From Methylophilaceae bacterium (GTDB lineage Bacteria; Pseudomonadota; Gammaproteobacteria; Burkholderiales; Methylophilaceae), in contig JAABQZ010000013.1 of the NCBI GenBank assembly GCA_011391175.1, positions 1 to 35,421 on the forward strand: a DNA stretch of 35,421 nucleotides, read 5' to 3'. The translations under genes were made by a program, and so were the position numbers. Positions 24,848 to 35,421 of this stretch are shown piece after piece. Under the pieces are notes generated by a model. That model saw only the letters and a program-made list of their open reading frames with translations. It was not told where the DNA came from and searched no databases. Positions within the stretch are counted from its first letter, which is position 1, and the number at the start of each line of letters is the position of its first letter.

Positions 24848-24915
24848 GTGCTAAGCCATTTCTAAGATATTACAATTTTAACACAGCCTGCGCAGGCTTA
24901 TTTGGCAATTTAGCG

Positions 24916-24944
24916 TTTGCAATATCTAGTAATTTAAGTATAAT
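24916..24944 (+). promoter_or_regulatory. Strong sigma-70 promoter for rplU-rpmA
   Basis: TTTGCA (24916-24921), 17-bp spacer, TATAAT (24939-24944), about 40 bp upstream of the rplU ATG. The -10 is perfect and the spacing optimal, as expected for a ribosomal-protein operon. Confidence 0.8.
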
Positions 24945-24983
24945 GCGCGATTCATTTGAACGTGTAGAAGCAAGGTTAAAACC

Positions 24984-25349
24984 ATGTACGCAGTAATTAA
25001 AACAGGTGGTAAGCAATATAAAGTAGAAGCTGGCGCAACGCTTAAGGTTGAAAAACTGGTTGGCGATGTGGGTAGCAAAGTGGTTATCGATAAAGTATTG
25101 ATGATTGCAGATGGTGACAACACAACCATTGGCGCGCCATTGATTGCTGGTGCAACAGTAAATGCGACAGTTGTTTCGCATGGCCGTGCAGACAAGGTAA
25201 TGATTTTCAAATTCCGTCGTCGTAAACACTATCGTAAAACACAAGGCCATCGCCAAAGTTTTACTGAAATTCAAATTGGTGAAATTTTAGCCGCAGGCCA
25301 AGTAGCAGCAAAACCAGCAAAAGCCAAAGCCGCTAAAGTTGCTGAGTAA
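24984..25349 (+). CDS. rplU: 50S ribosomal protein L21
   Basis: A 23S rRNA-binding large-subunit protein. The sequence [25 protein letters not shown] and [17 protein letters not shown] is diagnostic. At 121 residues it is about 18 longer than E. coli L21, the excess being a Lys/Ala tail ([12 protein letters not shown]) at the C-terminus, echoing the longer tail on S20 in this window. Followed by rpmA, the universal pairing. Confidence 0.97.
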   Translation: MYAVIKTGGKQYKVEAGATLKVEKLVGDVGSKVVIDKVLMIADGDNTTIGAPLIAGATVNATVVSHGRADKVMIFKFRRRKHYRKTQGHRQSFTEIQIGEILAAGQVAAKPAKAKAAKVAE

Positions 25350-25372
25350 TTAGAATTTAAAAGGATTAAATC

Positions 25373-25630
25373 ATGGCACACAAAAAAGCAGGCGGTAGTT
25401 CACGTAACGGTCGCGATTCACACTCACAACGTTTAGGCGTTAAAGCATTTGGTGAAACAGTTGTTTCAGCAGGCAGCATTATCGTGCGTCAACGTGGCAC
25501 TAAAATGCATGCGGGTGACAACGTCGGCATGGGTAAAGACCACACGCTATTCGCAAAAATTGAAGGCAAAGTAACTTTTGCTGTTAAAGGCGCATTAAAA
25601 CGCCACACAGTCAGCATTGTTGCAGTTTAA
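25373..25630 (+). CDS. rpmA: 50S ribosomal protein L27
   Basis: L27 reaches toward the peptidyl-transferase centre with its N-terminal tail. The 85 residues start [16 protein letters not shown] and contain [22 protein letters not shown], both standard. A ribosome-binding AAAGGA precedes the ATG. The gene ends at a clear terminator at 25647. Confidence 0.98.
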   Translation: MAHKKAGGSSRNGRDSHSQRLGVKAFGETVVSAGSIIVRQRGTKMHAGDNVGMGKDHTLFAKIEGKVTFAVKGALKRHTVSIVAV

Positions 25631-25646
25631 GAAATTTTAACTGATT

Positions 25647-25676
25647 AAAGCCTCATCGTTTGATGGGGCTTTTTTA
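25647..25676 (+). terminator. Rho-independent terminator after rpmA
   Basis: AAAGCCTCATC, loop GTTT, GATGGGGCTTT, then a T-run. An 11-bp stem with one wobble. It separates the ribosomal pair from obgE. Confidence 0.9.
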
Positions 25677-25713
25677 TTTGGTGGTTTGGTTATAATAGTT
25701 AAAGAAGGCGCTT

Positions 25714-27986
<2,273 letters not shown>

Positions 27987-28015
27987 CCTTATTTTTTTAA
28001 ACAGAGAAAATTAAA

Positions 28016-28510
28016 ATGAATAAACCATTGGTTGCCATTGTGATGGGTTCAGACAGCGATTGGCCGGTCATGAAAATCGCGGCACAGATGTTGGCAGATT
28101 TTGGCGTAACGTATGAAGCCAAAGTGGTTTCAGCACATCGCACACCTGACTTAATGTTTAAGTTTGCCGAAAATGCGGCTAAAGAGGGCTATCAAATTAT
28201 TATCGCTGGCGCGGGTGGCGCAGCACATTTGCCTGGCATGGTAGCCGCAAAAACCACATTACCTGTATTAGGCGTTCCAGTACCAAGTAAACATTTACAA
28301 GGACAAGACTCATTGCTTTCCATCGTACAGATGCCAAAAGGTATTCCTGTGGCCACATTTGCGATTGGTGATGCTGGTGCGGCAAATGCGGGATTATTTG
28401 CGGTTTCTATTTTGGCAAATCATGACGCTGGTTTAGCGAAAAAGCTGGCAGAATTTCGTGCCGCACAAGCTGACAAAGTGCACAACATGATATTAAGTGA
28501 AAAGCCTTAA
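28016..28510 (+). CDS. purE: 5-(carboxyamino)imidazole ribonucleotide mutase
   Basis: Class I PurE, which converts N5-CAIR to CAIR in purine synthesis. The 164 residues contain the phosphate-binding [22 protein letters not shown] with the catalytic His, and [26 protein letters not shown]. The usual partner purK follows 47 bp later, supporting the class I assignment. Confidence 0.97.
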   Translation: MNKPLVAIVMGSDSDWPVMKIAAQMLADFGVTYEAKVVSAHRTPDLMFKFAENAAKEGYQIIIAGAGGAAHLPGMVAAKTTLPVLGVPVPSKHLQGQDSLLSIVQMPKGIPVATFAIGDAGAANAGLFAVSILANHDAGLAKKLAEFRAAQADKVHNMILSEKP

Positions 28511-28557
28511 TTTAGAAAGCCTGATTTGAAAGTCACAGTTTTGAAAGTCAAAGTAGA

Positions 28558-29724
28558 ATGGTAACAAAACAAACAATCACTGCACCAGCCATGCTGGGCA
28601 TGTTAGGCGGCGGTCAACTTGGCCGTTTTTTTGTGATTGCGGCGCATGAGCTTGGATATCAAGTGACCGTGCTCGACCCTGATAAAAATAGCCCAGCAGG
28701 CAAAATCGCCGATGTGCATTTGTGTGCTAATTACGACGACGAGGCTGCACTAAAACAAATGGCTGAAACTTGCCAAGCAGTGACTACTGAGTTTGAAAAT
28801 GTGCCTGCTAATACACTAGAGAAGTTGGCACTTACTACTACTGTTCGCCCTAGCGCGGCTTGTGTGGCTGTTGCGCAACATCGTGTACTAGAAAAAACTT
28901 TCATTAAAGAATCTGGCTTGCCTGTGGCGCCATTTGCGGTGATCAATATAGCTGCAGATTTGCCTGATGATGCCAGCACGCTATACCCCGCTATATTGAA
29001 AGTGGCGCGTTTTGGTTATGATGGCAAAGGCCAGGCGCGGGTGAAAAATCAGGCAGAAGCGCAGCAAGCTTTTGCCGAATTTAAGCAAGAAATCTGCGTG
29101 TTAGAACAGATGTTACTGCTGGATTTGGAAGTGTCCGTCGTACTGGCACGCGATGCTACTGGCAATATAGCAACTTTCCCCACCGCGGAAAATAGTCATC
29201 TCAATGGTATCCTCGACATGAGCATTGTGCCAGCCCGTTGCAGTGAGGTGCTAAAAGCCAATGCACAAATGCTGGCGAAAAAATTGGCCGAAAAGTTGGA
29301 TTACGTTGGTGTGTTGGGTGTGGAATTCTTTGTGGTTAAAAACCAGCTATTGGTGAATGAAATTGCACCGCGTCCGCATAACTCTGGGCACTACACGATA
29401 GATGCGTGTGTCACCAACCAGTTTGAACAGCAAGTGCGTGTGATGACGGGTTTGCCGCTGGGCGATGCCAGCCTGCACAGTGATGCGGTGATGGTGAATA
29501 TTTTAGGCGATAGTTGGTTTGCTAATAGCGCCGAGGGTAAAACAGTTGCTCTGGAACCTGCATGGAACAAGGCGCTCAGCCATCCCAATTTAAAGCTGCA
29601 TTTATATGGTAAACACGAACCGCGCAAAGCGCGCAAAATGGGGCATTTTACTGTGATAGACAAAAAGCTTGAGAGTGCGTTAAATGTGGCACTGATTGCG
29701 CGCAGTGAATTAAATATCGGTTGA
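28558..29724 (+). CDS. purK: 5-(carboxyamino)imidazole ribonucleotide synthase
   Basis: ATP-grasp enzyme that carboxylates AIR to N5-CAIR, the substrate of PurE. The 388 residues show LGMLGGGQLGRFF at the N-terminus, TTEFENVPA, the ATP-grasp core (LKVARFGYDGKGQ, VLEQMLLLDLEVSVV) and VNEIAPRPHNSGHYTIDAC. Start at ATG 28558. The gene is followed by a strong bidirectional terminator. Confidence 0.97.
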   Translation: MVTKQTITAPAMLGMLGGGQLGRFFVIAAHELGYQVTVLDPDKNSPAGKIADVHLCANYDDEAALKQMAETCQAVTTEFENVPANTLEKLALTTTVRPSAACVAVAQHRVLEKTFIKESGLPVAPFAVINIAADLPDDASTLYPAILKVARFGYDGKGQARVKNQAEAQQAFAEFKQEICVLEQMLLLDLEVSVVLARDATGNIATFPTAENSHLNGILDMSIVPARCSEVLKANAQMLAKKLAEKLDYVGVLGVEFFVVKNQLLVNEIAPRPHNSGHYTIDACVTNQFEQQVRVMTGLPLGDASLHSDAVMVNILGDSWFANSAEGKTVALEPAWNKALSHPNLKLHLYGKHEPRKARKMGHFTVIDKKLESALNVALIARSELNIG

Positions 29725-29757
29725 GTTGAATATTGGTTAATAAAACTGTTAACCAAC

Positions 29758-29797
29758 AAAAAAGCCGAGCCAAATATTACTTTGGGCTCGGCTTTTT
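29758..29797. terminator. Bidirectional terminator between purK and rpsT
   Basis: AAAAAGCCGAGCC and GGCTCGGCTTTTT form a perfect stem with an A-run before and T-run after, so it works on both strands for the convergent purK and rpsT. Confidence 0.93.
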
Positions 29798-29810
29798 ATA
29801 TATGACTAAG

Positions 29811-30239
29811 TTATTCTGCTTTGGCTTTTTTCGCTGCAGCAGGTTTTTTAGCGGCTGCTGCTTTTGGCGCTGCAGCTTTTGCAGTTGTTGTTTTAGCTGC
29901 TGCTGTTGCTTTTGCGGCTGGCTTCGCTTTTGCTTTAGGTGCAGCTTTCGTTACCTTAACTCCAGCAGCAGATGCGCCTGTCATTGCTTTAATGGCAGCG
30001 CTTAGGCGGCTTTTATGACGTGCTGCTTTATTTTTGTGAATGATTTTTTTATCCGCAATGCGGTCAATCACCGTAATGTTTTCTTGGTAACTTGCTGCAG
30101 CTACTGCTTTGTCGCCAGACTCAACAGCCTTAATAATTTTTTTGATTGCAGTGCGCAAAGTTGAACGTAACGCGGCGTTGTGTGCGTTTACTTTAACGGA
30201 TTGACGTGCGCGTTTTCGTGCTTGTGCGGTGTTTGCCAT
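29811..30239 (-). CDS. rpsT: 30S ribosomal protein S20 with long Lys/Ala-rich tail
   Basis: The first 87 or so residues are ordinary S20, a helical 16S rRNA binder ([42 protein letters not shown]). Then comes an extension of about 55 residues made almost entirely of Ala, Lys, Pro and Thr (88-142), with [13 protein letters not shown]-type repeats like those of histone H1-like or AlgP/PhaF tails. Canonical S20 ends near residue 87, so the protein is over 1.5 times normal length. The frame is clean, with no frameshift. Likely disordered and nucleic-acid binding (inference). Confidence 0.95.
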   Translation of the reverse strand: MANTAQARKRARQSVKVNAHNAALRSTLRTAIKKIIKAVESGDKAVAAASYQENITVIDRIADKKIIHKNKAARHKSRLSAAIKAMTGASAAGVKVTKAAPKAKAKPAAKATAAAKTTTAKAAAPKAAAAKKPAAAKKAKAE

Positions 30240-30297
30240 GAGTTCTCTGTCCTAAAGCTTATGTATTGATACTAAGGTGGTTAATACGAAACCGTGC

Positions 30298-30326
30298 ATA
30301 ATAGTGTTTTTTAACCCATTTTGCAA
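30298..30326 (-). promoter_or_regulatory. Strong sigma-70 promoter for rpsT
   Basis: On the minus strand: -35 TTGCAA (30321-30326), 17-bp spacer, -10 TATTAT (30298-30303), about 58 bp before the rpsT start. Confidence 0.78.
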
Positions 30327-30404
30327 GAACTAATCATTAATTCTGGCCGTTAAAAGTCAACGCTACATGTTAAAATCTCGCCATTATTTTATTTTAAGTG
30401 TGGC

Positions 30405-31949
30405 ATGAATTTACTCCGTGTCCTTGCCAGTGTCGGCAGCATGACTTTTTTATCGCGCATTTTAGGCTTTGCGCGCGATACTTTGATTGCACGCATGTTT
30501 GGCGCAGGCTTGGCCACCGATGCATTTTTTGTGGCGTTTAAAATCCCCAATTTGTTGCGGCGTGTATCGGCAGAGGGTGCCTTCAGCCAAGCGTTCGTGC
30601 CGATTCTGGCAGAATATAAATCTCAACGCACACCAGCAGAAACACATGCTTTAATTAGCCATGTGGCCAGCTTAATGGGCGTATTTTTAGTGCTGGTAAC
30701 CATTGCTGGCATGTTGGCTGCGCCCTTAATTGTAGGTATCACCGCGCCTGGTTTTGCGAAAGACGCATCTAAGTTCTCTCTCACCGTTGAGCTATTACGC
30801 ATCACCTTTCCTTATATTGTGTTTATTTCGCTGGTGTCGCTGGCAGGCGGCGTGCTGAATACCTATAGTAAATTTCAAATTCCTGCATTTACGCCTGTTT
30901 GGTTGAATGTGTCATTTATTGTGGCCATATTGTTTGTTGCGCCTTATTTTAACAATGCCATTCAAGTGTTGGCGTGGGCGGTGTTTGTAGGCGGTATGCT
31001 GCAATTACTGTTTCAGTGGCCGTATTTGCACAAATTAGGCTTAGTCCCGCGTTACGAGTTGAACTGGCAAGATGAAGGCGTGCGTCGCATTTTAAGGTTG
31101 ATGGGCCCAGCCATTTTTGGCGTGTCGGTGGCGCAAATTTCCATCGTGCTTAACAATATCTTCGCCAGTTTTTTGCAAACGGGTAGCGTATCTTGGTTGT
31201 ATTATGCCGATAGGCTGATGGAGTTTCCCACGGGTGTGTTGGGTGTGGCGTTGGGGACGATTTTGTTGCCCAGTTTATCCAAAGCGTTTGTGAATAAAAC
31301 CGAAGTGGAATATAGCCAATTGCTCGATTGGGGCTTACGGCTTACTTTTTTGCTGGCAGCGCCAGCAGCAGTTGCTTTGGCTGTGCTATCAAAACCTTTA
31401 GTCGCCAGCTTGTTTTATTACGGTAAATTCAGCGCAACCGATGTGATGATGACGGAGCGCGCGGTCATTGCCTACAGTCTTGGCTTGATTGGCCTGATTT
31501 TAGTGAAAGTGCTCGCACCAGGTTTTTATGCGCGGCAAAATGTTAAAACTCCTGTAAAAATTGCCATTTTTACTCTAGTGATTACACAGCTACTCAATAT
31601 TTTGTTTGTATTTACTTTGGGATTGCAACACGCGGGTCTTGCTTTGTCTATTGGCTTGGGTGCGTGTATCAATGCAGGGTTGCTGTATTATCATTTGCGC
31701 CGTGATGGGATTTATCACTTGCAAACAGGCTGGCTTAAGTTTTTTAGTAAAGTGACGCTAGCATTGTTGGCGATGGCAGGCGCTTTATATTGGCTGGCAA
31801 TGCTTGCGGGCGATTGGCTGCAGATGGCTACGATGCTTAAGCTGTCATGGCTAGCTGTGTTGGTGCTGGCAGGCGCTGTGGTGTATTTTGCAGTGCTTTG
31901 GCTGTTAGGGTTTAGACCGCGCGATTTCAGTAAACGCGTCATTAATTAA
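30405..31949 (+). CDS. murJ: Lipid II flippase MurJ
   Basis: A MOP-superfamily membrane protein that flips the peptidoglycan precursor lipid II across the inner membrane. The 514 residues have about fourteen hydrophobic segments; family signatures are SRILGFARDTLIARMFGAG, DAFFVAFKIPNLLRRVSAEGAFSQAFVPILAEY and YYADRLMEFPTGVLGVALGTILLPSLSKA. The divergent rpsT and downstream ribF-ileS follow the conserved order rpsT / murJ-ribF-ileS. Confidence 0.96.
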   Translation: MNLLRVLASVGSMTFLSRILGFARDTLIARMFGAGLATDAFFVAFKIPNLLRRVSAEGAFSQAFVPILAEYKSQRTPAETHALISHVASLMGVFLVLVTIAGMLAAPLIVGITAPGFAKDASKFSLTVELLRITFPYIVFISLVSLAGGVLNTYSKFQIPAFTPVWLNVSFIVAILFVAPYFNNAIQVLAWAVFVGGMLQLLFQWPYLHKLGLVPRYELNWQDEGVRRILRLMGPAIFGVSVAQISIVLNNIFASFLQTGSVSWLYYADRLMEFPTGVLGVALGTILLPSLSKAFVNKTEVEYSQLLDWGLRLTFLLAAPAAVALAVLSKPLVASLFYYGKFSATDVMMTERAVIAYSLGLIGLILVKVLAPGFYARQNVKTPVKIAIFTLVITQLLNILFVFTLGLQHAGLALSIGLGACINAGLLYYHLRRDGIYHLQTGWLKFFSKVTLALLAMAGALYWLAMLAGDWLQMATMLKLSWLAVLVLAGAVVYFAVLWLLGFRPRDFSKRVIN

Positions 31950-31950
31950 G

Positions 31951-32907
31951 ATGAGCGCTATGCAGGTTTTTCGCCATCTACCAACGCGACATTCTAATCA
32001 ACCATGCGAGCCACTTGCGTTGGCAATCGGCAATTTTGATGGCATGCACTTGGGTCACCAAGCACTGCTACAGGCCAATATCCTTGCGGCTTCCAGCCTA
32101 GGTAAAATACCTGCTGTATTAACGTTTGAGCCACATCCGCGCGAATTTTTCACGCCACACAATGCGCCTGCGCGCTTAACAACTTTACGCGAAAAGCTTG
32201 AGTTGTTTGATGCGGCGGGGGTTAAAAAAGTATTTATCTGTGCCTTTAACAAGCGTTTTGCGGCCATTAGTGCAGACGCTTTTTTAAATATTTTACGCGA
32301 ACAACTGAATGCAAACACGATATTAGTGGGCAATGATTTTAAATTTGGTGCCAAGCGCTTGGGCGATGTCGGCAGTTTTAAAGCTGCGGGCTTTGATTTA
32401 ATCGCGCTACCGCAAGTGGATTTAGATGGCAGTCGTGTATCTAGTACCCGTGTGCGCAATGCGCTGGCAATCGGTGACTTAACTTTAACCAAGAAATTGT
32501 TAGGCCGTCATTACAGTATCAGTGGCAAGGTGGTACATGGTGCAAAAAGAGGCAGAGAGTTGGGATTTCCCACCGCTAATATCCATATGCGGCATGAGCG
32601 GCCTGCGTTAACAGGGGTTTATGCGGTAAAATTGGACGGTTTGCCAGCGGTCGCTAATTTGGGCGTACGGCCTACCATTAAAGGCGGCATTGCAGACATA
32701 CCAAAACTGTTGCTAGAAACACATGTGCTTGATTTTAATGGCGACTTGTATAGCCAGCATGTACATGTAGAATTTTTGCATAAAATACGTGAAGAGCAAA
32801 AGTTTGAGAGTTTGGATGCTTTAAAAGCGCAAATCGCACAAGATGTTGGCGTTGCAAGGCATTATTTTCAAGACAGTATTTTAATCAACAAATTGTTAAG
32901 AGTTTAG
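31951..32907 (+). CDS. ribF: Bifunctional riboflavin kinase / FAD synthetase
   Basis: Makes FMN and then FAD. The N-terminal FMN adenylyltransferase domain (about 20-190) has AIGNFDGMHLGHQALL with the HxGH motif, FEPHPREFF and STRVRNALAIGDL. The C-terminal riboflavin kinase domain has GRELGFPTANI and NLGVRPTIKGG. 318 residues is standard. The ATG is 1 bp after the murJ stop, with an alternative ATG at 31960. A stretch at 32068-32100 (LQANILAASSL) resembles a dispersed palindrome. Confidence 0.96.
   Translation: MSAMQVFRHLPTRHSNQPCEPLALAIGNFDGMHLGHQALLQANILAASSLGKIPAVLTFEPHPREFFTPHNAPARLTTLREKLELFDAAGVKKVFICAFNKRFAAISADAFLNILREQLNANTILVGNDFKFGAKRLGDVGSFKAAGFDLIALPQVDLDGSRVSSTRVRNALAIGDLTLTKKLLGRHYSISGKVVHGAKRGRELGFPTANIHMRHERPALTGVYAVKLDGLPAVANLGVRPTIKGGIADIPKLLLETHVLDFNGDLYSQHVHVEFLHKIREEQKFESLDALKAQIAQDVGVARHYFQDSILINKLLRV
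32068..32100 (+). repeat. Possible degenerate palindrome copy D within ribF
   Basis: CTACAGGCCAATATCC followed by GCGGCTTCCAGCC matches the 33-bp consensus at roughly 23 positions without gaps. The protein segment has normal length in RibF, so this may be chance or conversion, not insertion. Confidence 0.25.
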
Positions 32908-32922
32908 GCTAAGAAATAAATC

Positions 32923-35421
32923 ATGACTGATGAAGTAAATAAAGATCAAAATAAATATAAAATCAACCAGCCGGAAACCCCATTCCCCATGCGTGGCGAC
33001 TTGGCTAAACGTGAGCCTGCTTGGCTAAAGCAATGGCAAGATAAAAAGCTTTATGAGCGTATTCGCAGAGCGCGCGTGGGTAAGCCAAAATTCATTCTGC
33101 ATGACGGCCCGCCGTACGCCAATGGCGATATTCATATTGGTCATGCGGTCAATAAAATCCTCAAAGATATCATCATTAAATCTAAAACCATGAGCGGCTT
33201 TGATGCGCCTTATGTGCCAGGCTGGGATTGCCACGGATTGCCAATTGAATTGGTGGTAGAAAAAAATCACGGCAAAAATATCGACCCTGCCAAGTTTCGT
33301 GAGCTGTGTCGCGCTTACGCCGCTGAACAAGTAGAAAAGCAAAAGAAAGACTTTATTCGTCTGGGTGTGTTGGGCGATTGGGGAAATCCGTATTTGACGA
33401 TGGATTTTAAGACCGAAGCTGACATCATGCGTGCATTGGGTGAGATACAAAAAAATGGTTATCTTTACCAAGGCAGCAAGCCCGTGCATTGGTGCGTGGA
33501 TTGTGGCAGCGCGTTAGCTGAGGCTGAGGTGGAATATGAGGACGTGAACTCACCTGCGATTGATGTGGGTTTTAAGGTGGCAGATAATGAGGCCTTAAGC
33601 AAAGCGTTTGGCGTAGAGGTGGCGGGTGATGCGTATGCGGTAATTTGGACAACGACACCTTGGACATTGCCTGCGAACCAAGCGGTGAGTGTGCATCCTG
33701 AACTTGATTATGATTTAATTCAAACTAGTAAGGGTTTGTTAATACTTGTGCATGAGTTAACAGAAAGCACCCTAGCTCGATACGGTGAAGAAAATTACAA
33801 AGTCGTTGGCTCGTGTAAAGGTCTTGCATTAAAAGGTCTACAACTTCAGCACCCGTTCGATTGCCGCCAAGTGCTAGTTATTTTGGGCGATCACGTAACC
33901 ACTGATGCGGGTACTGGCTTAGTACATACCGCTGCTGCGCATGGTAACGATGACTGGTTGGTGATGAAAGCGAACTTCCCTAATGAAAAACCACGCATTT
34001 TAATGGGTGGTGATGGCAAGTTTTTTAATAGTGATTTGGTTGAGCTGGAGGGTATTCGTGGCTTAAGCCGTCAAGAAGCGAATAAAGTGATTTTGGCTAC
34101 GATGCAGGCAAACGGTAGTTTATTAGCAAGTGCGCGGTTAAATCATAGCTTTCCACATTGCTGGCGCCATAAAACACCACTCATGCAGTTGGCGACGCAC
34201 CAATGGTTTATTGGTATGAATGCACAAGACGCTGCTGGTACAAGCTTGCGCGAGCATGCCAATCAAGCCGTTGATGCAACCGAGTTTTTCCCAGCTTGGG
34301 GTCGAGCGCGTTTAGAGGCGATGATTAAAAATCGCCCCGATTGGTGCGTATCACGCCAACGCAACTGGGGGGTGCCGATGCCATTTTTTGTGCATAAAGA
34401 AACAGGTGAGCCGCACCCGCAAACTGCCGAATTACTAGAAGCAGCCTGCTTGCTGGTTGAAAAATCAGGTGTTGAAGCATGGTTTAGTCTAGATGAAAGC
34501 GCTTTCCTGCAGGCCAATACCAGTCCTGCTTCCAAGTCAATCAACGTTGAGTATAAAAAGGTGACTTATACCTTGGATGTTTGGTTTGATTCAGGCGCAA
34601 CGCATGCTGCCGTGTTAAAACGTCGTCCTGAATTAAATTTCCCAGCTGATTTATATTTAGAAGGTTCAGACCAACACCGTGGTTGGTTTCAATCTAGTTT
34701 GCTTACCGGCTGTGCGATTGATGGCAGAGCGCCTTACAACGCACTCTTAACCCATGGTTTTGTGGTAGATGGCGCAGGCCATAAAATGAGCAAATCGAAA
34801 GGCAATGTGGTGGCGCCGCAAAAAGTGATGGATACTTATGGTGCAGATATTTTGCGCTTGTGGGCAGCCAGCACAGATTACTCTGGTGAGCTAACAATTA
34901 GTGACGAAATTTTAAAACGCGTAGCTGATAGCTACCGTAAAATCCGCAATACCTGCAAATTTTTGCTGGCAAATATTGCAGATTTTGATGCAAGTAAAGA
35001 TTTGTTGCCAGTTGAGCAATGGCTGGAAATAGACCGATATGCGCTGTATTTAACACAGAAATTGCAAGCTGAAGTTTTGGCTGATTATGACCGTTATGAG
35101 TTTCACTTGGCAGTGCAAAAACTGGTGAGTTTCTGCTCAGATGATTTGGGTGCTTTTTATCTCGATATTCTTAAAGATAGGCTGTATACCAGTGGCGAAA
35201 ATTCGCCCGCCCGGCGCGGTGCGCAGAGTGCCTTGCACCATATCACGCATACCTTTATGCGTTTAATCGCGCCAATTTTAAGCTTTACCGCCGATGAGAT
35301 TTGGCAGGTCTTGGATTGCGATAAGAACAAGAGTGTTTTTGAGGATATTTGGTATGGCATCCCAGCGCATGGTCTGCAAGCCAATAGAATAGAGGCTTGG
35401 GAGGCTGTTGTTTCTGCTCGT
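32923..35421 (+). CDS. ileS: Isoleucyl-tRNA synthetase, 3' end beyond window
   Basis: Class I synthetase that charges tRNA-Ile and edits mischarged valine. The first 833 residues are present and open to the edge (the family is about 930-940). Visible are [19 protein letters not shown] (HIGH), the editing-domain stretches [15 protein letters not shown] and [14 protein letters not shown], the catalytic [14 protein letters not shown] and the KMSKS loop ([10 protein letters not shown]). Two places, [12 protein letters not shown] (near 34507) and [10 protein letters not shown] (near 35374), coincide with degenerate copies of a palindrome; the first falls in a linker about eight residues longer than in E. 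coli. Last gene of murJ-ribF-ileS. Confidence 0.96.
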   Translation, partial: MTDEVNKDQNKYKINQPETPFPMRGDLAKREPAWLKQWQDKKLYERIRRARVGKPKFILHDGPPYANGDIHIGHAVNKILKDIIIKSKTMSGFDAPYVPGWDCHGLPIELVVEKNHGKNIDPAKFRELCRAYAAEQVEKQKKDFIRLGVLGDWGNPYLTMDFKTEADIMRALGEIQKNGYLYQGSKPVHWCVDCGSALAEAEVEYEDVNSPAIDVGFKVADNEALSKAFGVEVAGDAYAVIWTTTPWTLPANQAVSVHPELDYDLIQTSKGLLILVHELTESTLARYGEENYKVVGSCKGLALKGLQLQHPFDCRQVLVILGDHVTTDAGTGLVHTAAAHGNDDWLVMKANFPNEKPRILMGGDGKFFNSDLVELEGIRGLSRQEANKVILATMQANGSLLASARLNHSFPHCWRHKTPLMQLATHQWFIGMNAQDAAGTSLREHANQAVDATEFFPAWGRARLEAMIKNRPDWCVSRQRNWGVPMPFFVHKETGEPHPQTAELLEAACLLVEKSGVEAWFSLDESAFLQANTSPASKSINVEYKKVTYTLDVWFDSGATHAAVLKRRPELNFPADLYLEGSDQHRGWFQSSLLTGCAIDGRAPYNALLTHGFVVDGAGHKMSKSKGNVVAPQKVMDTYGADILRLWAASTDYSGELTISDEILKRVADSYRKIRNTCKFLLANIADFDASKDLLPVEQWLEIDRYALYLTQKLQAEVLADYDRYEFHLAVQKLVSFCSDDLGAFYLDILKDRLYTSGENSPARRGAQSALHHITHTFMRLIAPILSFTADEIWQVLDCDKNKSVFEDIWYGIPAHGLQANRIEAWEAVVSAR
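34507..34539 (+). repeat. Possible palindrome-derived stretch E within ileS
   Basis: The first 15 bases (CTGCAGGCCAATACC) are identical to copy B; the second half has diverged. It encodes [11 protein letters not shown] in a linker before TLDVWFDSG. Confidence 0.35.
35374..35406 (+). repeat. Possible palindrome-derived stretch F within ileS
   Basis: CTGCAAGCCAATA then, in register, GAGGCTTG match the repeat consensus at both ends. It encodes [11 protein letters not shown] in a variable region before the tRNA-binding C-terminal part. Confidence 0.35.

Noticed and set aside
24870-25274. Long minus-strand open frame opposite rplU
   Set aside because: It is the antisense shadow of rplU and its promoter; the composition is Cys/Asn-rich and unlike a real protein.
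29733-30018. Plus-strand frames rich in Phe/Cys or Ala/Leu opposite rpsT
   Set aside because: They arise from the complement of the Lys/Ala codon repeats in the S20 tail.

Overview
The window is chromosomal DNA from a moderately AT-rich betaproteobacterium. Gene content and order (ispB / rplU-rpmA-obgE-proB-purE-purK; cysS beside lpxH and two cyclophilins; pilD-coaE-zapD-yacG) fit a methylotroph of the Methylophilaceae, most likely Methylotenera or a close relative. That placement is inferred from protein flavour and synteny; no rRNA or methylotrophy marker gene lies here. I see no phage, IS element, tRNA, rRNA or CRISPR array. Almost everything is core housekeeping, so the unusual material is in the spaces between genes and in a few protein tails.

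Layout. 1-3100: a partial lipoprotein gene, phoR and phoB on the minus strand, with tandem Pho boxes ahead of phoB and a 224-bp phoB-phoR spacer full of small hairpins. 3262-4923: an OFA-family MFS transporter, divergent from phoB. 5029-9338: ribH and nusB, then a signalling trio of PP2C phosphatase, FHA protein and GAF/HD-GYP protein. 9389-14010 (minus): a thioredoxin-like ferredoxin, lpxH, a cytoplasmic and an exported cyclophilin, an L,D-transpeptidase and a TPR protein that share a C-terminal NTF2-like domain. 14150-16911: cysS and a convergent membrane diguanylate cyclase. 17098-20219: argJ, a DUF815 ATPase and a Nudix-ThiE fusion. 20216-23196 (minus): copper chaperone, yacG, zapD, coaE, pilD. 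23370-29724: an unrecognised small protein, ispB (minus), then rplU-rpmA, obgE-proB and purE-purK. 29811-35421: rpsT (minus) with a long Lys/Ala tail, then murJ-ribF-ileS, the last running off the right edge.

How the genes work together. PhoR/PhoB form a phosphate two-component system with an evident autoregulatory promoter. The PP2C, FHA and HD-GYP genes read as one circuit joining protein Ser/Thr phosphorylation to cyclic-di-GMP turnover; a diguanylate cyclase lies elsewhere in the window. ribH and ribF are the two riboflavin/FAD genes, purE/purK consecutive purine-synthesis steps, and LpxH, MurJ, the L,D-transpeptidase and ZapD serve the envelope and division.

Most interesting signals: (1) a dispersed 33-bp imperfect palindrome, present in two convergent intergenic spacers and once inside a lipoprotein gene where it encodes the hydrophobic core of the signal peptide, with degenerate look-alikes in ribF and ileS; (2) a 122-bp inverted-repeat element forming the region just before obgE; (3) the hairpin array between phoB and phoR; (4) the Lys/Ala-rich extension of ribosomal protein S20.
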